This document shows, piece after piece, positions 33,504 through 64,000 of a DNA stretch of 64,000 nt. The notes below the pieces were generated by a model. The model did no database searches. It was given only the letters and a program-made list of their open reading frames with translations, and was not told the DNA's origin. Made by a program: the position numbers and the translations under genes. This DNA is from Amoebidium appalachense. Taxonomy: Eukaryota; Ichthyosporea. The stretch covers positions 4,402,001-4,466,000 of the forward strand of contig CAVNZM010000004.1 in the NCBI GenBank assembly GCA_963693365.1, in the 5' to 3' direction. The first letter of the stretch is position 1, and each line of letters begins with the position of its first letter.

Positions 33504-34502
33504 CACCCACCCACACCCACCCGCCTACAAATCCACTACACCCACACACACATACACACACCACTCCCCCTCTTCCTCCCGTGGGTTTCCTTGTTCTTCT
33601 TTCAGGGCCTCAGATTAGTAATAGTCGAATACTTCTTCCCGTCTTTCTTACAAAGTTTTCTTAAAATTTCTAATAACTTATTGTCACGTCGGCCTCATCC
33701 GGAATGCTCAAATAGATCTGCAATCCACCCTTCCACTTCTGGTTGGACCTTATATTACCAGACTCCCCCCTCCCTTCTCTCTCCCCCCCCCCCCCCCCTC
33801 CCCCCCCCCCCCTCCCCCCCCCTCCTCCTCCTCCCCTTCAGCCGCCGCCACCACCATGTCGTCCTCCTCCACGCCCACTTTTCTTATCAGGTTCATTCAC
33901 CCACATCACCCCACCATCCACTCCATGATTGACACACACACACTTTGAAGACAGATGAATATATAAAAACCCAGCTCCGGGATGCGCACATAGGATCTCA
34001 GTCACCCTTTGTCATATCGCTACATATCCTCGGTGCATGTTCAGGCCTTCCCCCCTCCCCCCCCCCCCCCCCCTCCCCCTCCTACACTTCGCCTGCCTAT
34101 GGCGGTTAAATTGCTTTTAGTTTTTGGATTTAACCATTTCGTTTAAATTATATTAGATATATCCCTCCGTTTCAACCTTCTCTGTGATCAGACCCACCCC
34201 CCTCTTGCGGCATAACCTTCCAATTCCGCATATTGATGTGTTAACGTTTCGAAGGTCCGGCCTTGATCTCACGAATTATAGAAATCCTCATAATTAACGG
34301 AAATTCGGTGGTTTTGGGGTATATAGTTAATGGTGGTGGTGGAATATTTGTGTGTGCACATCCCAGTCTCTGTGCTGCACAACTTTTTTTTGCTCCGCTC
34401 GATCCAGTTACTAAATAAAGCTAATCCGCTCGTTTCTTCACTAATCCTAATTATAAACCGTGGTCTGATAAAATCGTTACTCCCATACATCTCAGGTGTG
34501 TG

Positions 34503-34540
<38 letters not shown>

Positions 34541-35923
34541 GCCAGAATATACAACAATAGTGCACGAGTTGGCATATGCATTTCGCACGCACGTGCACAG
34601 CACGATTCTTCATTAGTTGCACATCTTTGGTTTACACAGGTTGCACGAGCACATAGCATACATAGATAGATAGGAACGATCGTTTATTTGTGCTTTATCT
34701 CCCTTTATTTCATAAGCATGTCCGGCATGCTCTTGTTTGCCCTCTGTTATTCATTAGGCACGTGTGGTATTCATAGTTTGTTTAGCTATTGGCGATAGCG
34801 AGAGGAAAGCACGCATCCGACGATTGTTGTGCATGCTTTTCATGTTTTCTGTGTAGTCGGGTGTTTTGTCTGCAGTTTAATTTCCGTTCATGTACGTGTC
34901 GTTATATGATTGGTCAGATTTATAGTATTCATAGTATTTGCCAATCAGATGCGCAAATACCTTTGGATAGATCTGTATTCATGGAATCTGCCTGCGGCAG
35001 ATAAATAGGTGAGAATCGACCATAATAAATTAGACGTAGATTGACAGAACATGCAACTGTGTTTCTACCTCTCCACACTACCCTCTCTGTTAGTGCTGTG
35101 GCATCGTGCATTGCCCAGCACCACTCTGCACGTGTTTATGTCTGTTAGTTTAGTGGCCTGATCACCCACGTATACTCTCATTCATATGCATGTGTGCCCA
35201 GGTACGTGTTAGTTGTAGTGTGTACACTCTGCTAGTCAGGCGAGAATAGTAGGGACTTTTGCCGTAAGTCAGCACTTTTCTTGCATGTGTGTGTGTGTGT
35301 GTGTTTGGGGGGGGGGGGGGGGGGGAGGGGGGGGGGAAGCCTCCAGGGGACGGGGGGGGGGGGGGGAGGGGAGGGGGCCGGGGTGGGGGGGGGGGGGGGG
35401 GAGGAGCCCCGGAATGCGGTGATTCGGCAACTGCAGAAGTCCTTCTCCTTCCTCCCTGGCTGTATGCGCAATTTGCTGCTTGGCGATATTTTGGCAAGCT
35501 TTGCAATTGAATGTGAAGCGACTGCAACACGGCCATCTACGTGCGCCATCGACGATGTATTCAAGCTACTAGTCATTCTATAATATCTAGCTAGTGTTGA
35601 CGTGCGTGGGAAGATATGCATATGCTCGGGCCGCGGTAGGTGGTTTGATTTACAAGCCAAAAGAAATGTTTCTATTCTTGGAATCACAAGTTAGGCACAC
35701 CTACACAACTTAGTATCGATATCCGTCTTGCCATCTGCATATGCATTGCATGGGGACAAACGTGTCAAACTTGTCACATGTACACTCGATTTCCCTTGAA
35801 AGTTTTTAAATTTACCGCTGCCATCTATGACCAATGCCAACTATTCACGTGCATATATTTAGATGCAAAATCAATGTTCAACAAGGCAGAAACAGACGGA
35901 GCAACTCAGAGCCTTATTCGCAG

Positions 35924-36144
35924 GAAAGTCCGCAAAATCTCGATCTGTAGCAGCCCACCTACTTCACAGTAGATGTAAGATGCCCAATTTTTTGCACAAC
36001 CAACATTCTAAGTATTTGGAGAGCAAGTCATAGACACGGTCCGCAGGCCTGAAAGTCCGCAAAATCTAGATCGGTAGCAGCCAACCTACTTTACTTAGAC
36101 GCAAGATGCTCTTTTTTGCACAACCAACATCCTAACGATGTGGG
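35924..36144 (+). repeat. diverged direct repeat, about 95 bp, period 127
   Basis: GAAAGTCCGCAAAATCT starts at 35924 and again at 36051, followed in both units by GATC, GTAGCAGCC, CCTACTT, AAGATGC and TTTTTTGCACAACCAACAT. The units differ by scattered substitutions and small indels. No coding frame or known element is apparent. Confidence 0.8.
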
Positions 36145-36853
36145 AGACCGCCAGTGATCGACAAGCACTTAAAACACTGCAACATTGGGTGATATCAATG
36201 CATATTCATTGGCTACCCCCTCCGGCAAATACATCACCACCTCGAGGCCTCCAGGTGCCATAACGACAAATCGTTACAACCATGTCCATACATATATTCC
36301 TACTTTCTTATTGTTTTATAAAAGATTTACATCGAGGATTTAATATCAGCATCTTTATTACTCGTATTCATGCAATCAGGTACTCAAGAAAACCCGGCAG
36401 CGTCAAACTTCATTTATAAGCGTGTCGGTGTTCACTTGCAGCTCATTGCTTGAGTGTCAGCAGCTGTTCGGTGCAACAGTCAGTTCGGGAACACGCTACT
36501 CCACACGCTATGGAACATGTCGCTCCACACAGCACGGGACGTGTTGCTAGCACCACGCAAATCATAGAAGGAATTATCCAATGTTGCTGCACCGCAATGT
36601 TTAACATGGCACCACTGAAAAGCGAGGAATGCAGGTACCAGCAGTACCACGTGAATGCACGGGTGTGTGATGAATCATCATGCACCAGCTAGAGAACCAG
36701 CCACACAGGCAGAAGGCAGAGCTGGGCTGGCAAGGGAAAGATGCAGAAAAGCACGAGCGGAGGGAGAGGGTGGGTGGGGGGGAAGAAGAAGGGGGGGGGG
36801 GGGGGGGGGGGGGGAGGGAAGGGAGGGGAACAAGGGGAGATGTGGCGGTGGTC

Positions 36854-36899
<46 letters not shown>

Positions 36900-36986
36900 T
36901 GTATGTGTGTGTGTGTGTGTGTGCACGCGCGCGGGGTGGGTGGGTGGGGGTGGTGGTGGTTGGTTGGTTGGTTGGTTGGGGGGGCT

Positions 36987-37019
<33 letters not shown>

Positions 37020-37031
37020 GGAAGGGGATAC

Positions 37032-51581
<14,550 letters not shown>

Positions 51582-51665
51582 GCAACGCCAGATTCGTAAA
51601 CTTTGAAAACGAAACGGGCGGTGTTTAGATTTGTGCCTGTGTGTGTATCGTGCGTGTACGTGTGT

Positions 51666-51707
<42 letters not shown>

Positions 51708-52908
51708 ATGTACACGTGTGCGTGTGTGTTTTGAATGTTTGCTTCTGGCGGATGGGTGGGTGGGTGGGTGACCGGAGGAGGGGGGGGGGGGAGGGGGGGA
51801 GGCCCTGTTGGAGGGAGGGAGGGGAGGGGGGGGGGGGGGGGGTTTCACTTAGTCCTTGACACGTGTACAGTGCACGTATTTGTATGCATTTCAACAGTCA
51901 AACACACATACACAACACACACACGTGCACGCCCACCCACCCACCCACCCATACACACACACACACCGCGCGCGCGCGCGAGATTATAGTAAGTAGTGCT
52001 TTTCCTTCTTACAATATCATGAACACTGTCATGTGCACGTGTGTGCTTTCGCACCATTATTTACAGGCTCCGTCTGACGCATGGCAAGCAGATCATTGTG
52101 ATCGATGCTTGTTCTTCGTGCGATAATAGTTGTGGCACGGTATTTTCACGCCCGTTGATGATTTCATTAGTTATATCAAATATAAAACGCTAAAATTTTA
52201 CCCACAGGATTCTGTGATTACCAGATCAAGATCACGTTGTAGTTCGTAGGCCTTGTCATGTAGTCGTCAGATCAGGGAGTGTGCCAACGTACACTCGAAC
52301 TACTATCCGTGTTACTTGATGTACAAAGATATCGAGAGCAGCATCTCAATAAAGAAAAAGGCATGTCAATGCAGGATCCGTTGAATGTGCAACGATCGAA
52401 CACCATGACAGTATTTCTATCCGACGTGTCACAAGTAAATGAAGTGCATATGAAGCACGTCATACGTGCTTCATAATGCACAAGCCTTGGCAAGCGATGG
52501 CCATGCCGTGCGAACGTTTTGCACCAAGATGGGATCTGTGGCGCCATTGCTGGTTTTACACGTATAACATGTACCAACCACGTGTTTGCAAGAGCTGCAG
52601 CTTCTGCACGCACATGTGAGAGCTACTTGCTTGCCACAAACTCTCACAATCCGGGAACAAGGGAAGAGCGACCAAAGCTACACAGAGCACGGCTTGGAGT
52701 AAAACTTTAAAAGAAAAAAATAACATTTGCGAAGGGCTGAACCAGCAGCCTCTGATCACCAAACCAAAAACATTCATTCAACAAGGTGCAGCCTACTACA
52801 AAAATTTTCTGATAAGGAATCAGCATAAAAATACTACACGCATTTTCACGACCCCTCCTCCCCTCCCCTCCCAGCACACACACGAGCAATATGCAGTTTT
52901 GAAGTATA
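51582..52908. other. RAB7 3' region and convergent intergenic DNA
   Basis: Contents: a (GT)n block at 51676-51708, G-rich blocks at 51779-51842, a short alternating CG stretch at 51967-51980, and AATAAA at 52348-52353. No second gene is recognised. The part from 52140 to 52900 is ordinary-complexity sequence without an open frame I can support. Confidence 0.5.
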
Positions 52909-53506
52909 TTAGGCAACCTGGGACCACCCCTGCACACTAGAAACCTCAGTCCTTACTAGCTCAAAGTACGCATCATCCACCCCCATGTCCACACAAGGCT
53001 CTTCACGTGAGCTCCCAAGACCAGCTGCATCTGCAGCCTGTTCCTCCTCACATGACTCAGGAGGCGGCTCCAGAAACATTTGACGCAACCTTGTTATAGT
53101 CGAAGGCATAGCCTCAACACTTTCATGCAAGCATTCCGTCTGGAAGTTAAACCCACTGGCGAACAGGTTCCGGTCTCGTGTTCTTGATGCAATATTGCTC
53201 AATTGTGCGCAGTCAGCGGAAAAACTGCGTGTCGCTCTGGCCTGTTCAACGTCAAATGATGGCCGCACGGGTTCAGACACACTACGCTGCCTGTCGACTT
53301 TCGGCCTGTCCATTGGGGATATACGCACGCTGCGCAAACCACTGCACAGCCCATCAATGTTTGCAGTTCGCCGCACTTTCAGTTGACATTTTCGCTGTCG
53401 GATGGCACTTATTGCAGGAGGTACTTCGCTATTGTCCGTGCAGATGATGGCGTTACGTCGCCGGAAAGCGAACACCGGTACTTGCTTGTCGATCGGAAGA
53501 ACCATT
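52909..53506 (-). CDS. unknown protein, 198-codon exon with 14-3-3-type motif
   Basis: An open exon begins one nucleotide before ATG 53505, directly after a good acceptor (TTTTCCTTTCAG), and runs to TAA at 52909. It is free of simple repeats, so unlike most ORFs here it looks coding. I recognise no family. Visible: a basic N-terminal half (RRRNAI, RQRKCQLKVRR), the mode-1 14-3-3 consensus RSVSEP within RQRSVSEP, a second basophilic kinase site RATRSFSAD, and an acidic Cys/Glu segment (SCEEEQAADAAG). No membrane span or catalytic motif is seen. The acceptor suggests an intron in the 5'UTR or further coding exons upstream, so this may be a terminal exon. Confidence 0.5.
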
Positions 53507-55152
53507 CTGAAAGGAAAACATGTGTGGGTTCAACGTAGTGAGGTCCATAAGTTTTTCAGCTGAAAGAGAAAAACAAAAACATGCTACGCTATCATACTGG
53601 CGTAGAGATTATGAGAAGACAGAAACTAGCGAAATAAGGCAGAGAATTGCAACAACGGGGCATTACACATTATCCAGCGTGTAACCTATAACATAAGGAG
53701 CTTGAAAACGGGAAAACAATTCACAGCACAAAACGCGGAACAAAAAAAAATAGAATCGAGGAGGCTGCCAGGTTTGCGTCAACCAAACCGACGCGATTCT
53801 GGGTGTCACAGACCATGGCCCATTGGGTATGAGGAGAACGGGCGAATGAATAGCTGCAAAACTAAAAGTCATGATATTAACAATAATGCGGCTAATCACA
53901 GGGCTTTAATTAAAACATAAATATCTTAAAAATTGCATTAAAAAGTCTCGCTTGGATGTATAAATTTAGGCCAAAAAAACAACAGAGGTAAGGCTGGGAA
54001 GATGGCGGCAAATTTTTCATCATCAATATTGTAATCATAAGTGTAAAAGTATTTCTTCTCAGACATATTGATCATGAACGTGACGACGGTGGAGTCACGC
54101 GCCAGCTCGAAGGATATTTTAAATGAGGCAGGGAGAGGCATATGGTGGAATGTGCGTTACTTGATTGGATGCTGGCCTTGTGTTTGGAGAAGGGCAAAAC
54201 TGGTCGTGCACCGTCTATTTTTTACCTGCAAATACTTAGGTCACTACATAACAACACATAAAATAGCGGGCGAATTGATTTCTTTTTCCCCCTTCACAGA
54301 TTAAATGTATACATAATAGCAGCGTAGTAAATCCAGCTCCTGCTTATGCTACCTACATTCGCATGTTGGAATGGAATAATGGCTCGGCCCGGGCCGATTG
54401 ATCAACAATCAGATTGCTTTTTGCTTCTTCAGATATGCATACAGCGGACTAATAAAGAAAACCCATTCTCGTAAAAGGTGCAGCTGCATTCCTTTATGAA
54501 TCCCTTATTCCAACAAAAATGGTTAACATGGAAAAACTCCATATTTATGGTTATATCTACAAGCCGTGTGGTAATGGCTATGTACAGTATAAAATAGCTG
54601 AAGAGCTAAAAACTTGCACGTGGACAAATCGGGCTATGTTTTTAGTAGACCCCTTTCCCCCCAAATTCATGAAGGCTTGGGGAAAAAAAGATGGGGAACT
54701 CATTTCATAACCTTAAAAGAAATGAAGTTTGGTAGCTAGAAAAATCCAGAGCTTTCAATCACATTCACATAATTGCCCGGCAAGGTCTGCGACCATGACC
54801 AGTATGAGAGGAGAGGTGGTTTCCCTAGTGGTTGAATTTCATAGAAAATCCCCTGATACTGCCTTCTTGATTGAGAAAAAAAAGCATGGCGCACGGGATA
54901 ACCCCTAAATTCCCGATATTTCATGTCGAAACCCTACCCGTCTCCGAGTCCTCCCCCCCCCCCCCCCCCCCCCTCTCTCTCTCTCACTCTCTCTCACTCT
55001 CTCTCTCCCCCTCCCCCCCTCCCCCCCCCCCCCCCCCCCCTCTCTCTCCCAGTCCCTCTAACTCATTTTCTCTCTCTTCTTCAGTTGCGCACGGTTAACC
55101 CCTACTCTCGAGGTCAGATTGCAAAGACCTAATCATGGCGAACCGGGAGTTC

Positions 55153-55211
<59 letters not shown>

Positions 55212-55633
55212 ACCCACCCACCACCACCACCACCCAAAAATTTTCACCACCACCACCGCCCACCCGCCTACCCATACACCCTCCCCGCCCGCCCGCCCTT
55301 CCATCCCGCTGTCCCTCTCCTCTCCCTCTCATTCGTTTTTATATTCCTCTCGAGCTCGTTTTCCCCCCGAAACTCTCCATCAGATTCCCCCGCTCCCTCT
55401 CCCTCGTTCGTTTTCCCCCTCACTTACTCTCTCCGACTCTCTCTTTTCCGTACCACAAACTTTCTCTTTTTATAACTTGAAATACCTGTGGCCCAATTCG
55501 GGTCTCACGCCACTCAGTGCAGCAAAATCTAATCGAATAAAAAGATGCCAGAGTTCTAGTTTTGGTGGTTTCAGTTGTTATGCGCATGGCCACGTACCCA
55601 CCTTTGGAAGCTTTGCATCATCGGTGCCCTGTG
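53507..55633. other. intergenic region with one long poly(C) block
   Basis: No gene is assigned. A C/T-rich block spans 54952-55050, and 55154-55211 is a 58-nt uninterrupted C run, the longest homopolymer I noted. A 16-codon frame at 55085-55132 preceded by CTCTTCTTCAG and ending in TAA could be a terminal exon, but nothing upstream joins it. Confidence 0.45.
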
Positions 55634-62286
<6,653 letters not shown>

Positions 62287-63191
62287 CTGTGATGCGTTAT
62301 TAGCAAACCCTCCCCTCCCCTTCCCCCCCCCCCCCCCCCCAAAAAAACCCAACACCGCCACACACACGCACGCACGCACGGACGCACGGACGCACGGACG
62401 CACGGACGCACGGACGCACGGACGCACGCACACACACACACACACACACACACAGTCCCACACACACACACACACCGCTGTGGCTGTCCATCAACAGGTG
62501 ATCAAACATAATCACGAATACAATGGTGACCATAAACATTCCGCAATACTTTTTTGAATTCAGATTGAGAAACAGCAACGGTGGAGTTGGAGTACGAGGT
62601 ACACCATCTACAAATTAATATTGCGCAAAAGCCAGTGGAGATGAATGTATTGACTTATTATCGGTTGAAAGTATGAATCAACGAGGAAGGTTTGGTTGTG
62701 TGTCTGCGTAGGGTTTTTTTTTCCCCCTTTCTTTATTTTTTTTGGTGGGTGGGAGGAGGGGAGGAGGGGGGGGGGGGGGTTAGTGATATGATCACATAGA
62801 TAGAACAAAGTACGGTGGAGGGAAGGCAGAATCATAATACAGGAGCATGAACCGATGGATATTGAGGTGCTGGGAATTGGACGGAAGAATTGGGGTTAGC
62901 CATTTGACGAGTCAATGTTGGTAACGCAAGGGAAGGTGCGGGAAGAGGCGCCCAGGGGGGCGGGGGGGGGGGGGGGGGGGGGGGGGAAGGGGGAGGGGGG
63001 GGTTACTTTTTCACGGCCGGTGCAGTGATAATGAGGAAGATATCGTGGGGGTTTAGGAGGAGAGACCCGTCAAACCGCCTGCAGCACTCACCACATGCCG
63101 TGCCTGCAGGAGGGAGGCGGGAAGGGGGGGGGGGGGGGGGGGGGGGGGCTCAGAATGTGTTACAGACAGACTGCAATTCCCCCCCCCCCCC
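62287..63191. other. no supported gene
   Basis: Contents: poly(C) at 62323-62340, an 8-mer array of ACGGACGC at 62372-62428 running into (CA)n, G-rich blocks at 62762-62779 and 62958-63001, and poly(G) at 63124-63148. A 12-nt candidate microexon on the minus strand at 63104-63093 (CTGCAG acceptor, GTGAGT donor) is noted but not called. Confidence 0.4.
62372..62428 (+). repeat. (ACGGACGC)n octanucleotide minisatellite
   Basis: Roughly six ACGGACGC units bordered by ACGC repeats and then (CA)n, consistent with stepwise decay of a longer array. Confidence 0.85.
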
Positions 63192-63298
63192 CCTTTCCCG
63201 GAGGCCCGACTCAAGAGAAACCCCATTCTTTCTTGTTTATCCATACTACAACCACCTGTGAGTGGAAAAGCCAATGAATGCGAATTTGACGGTGTCGG

Positions 63299-63338
<40 letters not shown>

Positions 63339-64000
63339 CGTGCGTGTGCGCAAGTGCATGTTCTGTTTATATTTTCTGCTTGCCCGTATGTATGCAGGGG
63401 GGAGGTGGGGAGGGTATATGCGTACCTGCAGCCTCATCGACCCCCCTGCTGATTGGAAATGCAGCACACTTTGCCGGCATGTGGTTGGGGCCCAGACTGC
63501 AGCGGAGGGCCGGCCGGCCAAAACGATTGGTTTGCCCTGCAACACACCCATGTGTTAAAAATACGGATAAGTTAAATTCGGTTCACCTAGACCCCCCTCT
63601 ACCCCCAACACCCGCCCACAAGCACATACACGCACACCATTCCACCCCTCCTTCTCTCCAAACTACAAACAACCGAAAGCAAAAAAAGAGAAAAAAAGAA
63701 AGAATTCGTTAGGATTCAAAGAGAGAGAGAGAGAGAGAAGTATTTGAAAGAAAGAAACGAAAGAAAACGGGAACACCGGAATTTTTTTGGTCTCCATGCT
63801 GATTTTATTTATATTCAAGAACGTGAATATACATGAAGCCTAATAAACAATCTTACGCCTGAATGTAAATCACTGCTCGTATTTGCTTGTACGTGCTTAT
63901 TGTTCCTGCTATTGCAGTAAGCACCCCTTAAGGTGATGAACTGTATGCATATTTGGGCATGCACCCCGAGGGTGTGTGTGTGTGGTTTTGGGGGGGGGGG
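63192..64000 (+). repeat. direct repeat, second copy (continues past window)
   Basis: Exact copy of 59192-60000 over at least 808 bp. The duplicated exon lies at 63536-63426 (minus). Flanks left of the poly(C) boundary differ: here GACTGCAATT, there ACGATCTCAATC. Confidence 0.95.

Noticed and set aside
36480-36614. Candidate WDFY terminal exon (45 codons)
   Set aside because: Phase-compatible with a usable acceptor, but the peptide does not resemble the final WD blade and is longer than expected.
53938-54141. Minus-strand 67-codon ORF with ordinary composition
   Set aside because: No splice sites, family or neighbouring exon support it.

Overview
This is a 64 kb stretch of intron-dense eukaryotic nuclear DNA. 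It has GT-AG introns of about 0.1-2 kb, exons of 29-411 nt, intronless nuclear tRNA genes and almost no colinear bacterial-style ORFs. Nearly every long ORF is a read-through of (CA)n, (CT)n or poly(C/G) tracts and was ignored. Gene content (RAD23, a TTF2/lodestar-type SNF2 ATPase, ACAA2-type thiolase, a WDFY FYVE/WD40 protein, RAB7) fits a holozoan-type protist or simple invertebrate, but I cannot fix the species. Poly(dC)/poly(dG) tracts of 15-58 nt recur roughly every 0.5-1 kb.

Layout: RAD23 (minus, 1507-6365, 3' end outside the window) lies head-to-head with TTF2 (plus, 7533-23225, 25-26 exons). A gene-poor stretch follows, then mitochondrial 3-ketoacyl-CoA thiolase (minus, 25597-30730, 7 exons, complete, 396 aa). 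About 6 kb without a recognisable gene follows. WDFY (minus, 37032-46346, at least 10 exons) carries four tandem tRNA-Phe genes inside one intron, and an in-frame TGA in exon 2. It is divergent from RAB7 (plus, 47107-51581, 7 exons, complete, 208 aa). A one-exon ORF of unknown function (minus, 52909-53506) and an unrecognised multi-exon gene (minus, 55634-62286) follow. The right edge holds a direct repeat of at least 808 bp at an offset of 4,002 bp that duplicates one exon of that unknown gene.

Two head-to-head pairs are functionally suggestive: RAD23 with TTF2 (repair and transcription/chromatin), and WDFY with RAB7 (PI3P-endosome adaptor and late-endosome GTPase). Exon models were assembled by hand from splice consensus, reading phase and recalled family similarity; all phases close in ACAA2 and RAB7, in WDFY up to its unresolved last exon, and in TTF2 from exon 2 on. 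The most unusual signals are a strand-specific C-tract just after many 5' splice sites, a dispersed intronic repeat family bordered by poly(C), duplicated splice-acceptor modules, the WDFY premature stop, and the nested tRNA array with a U33A member.
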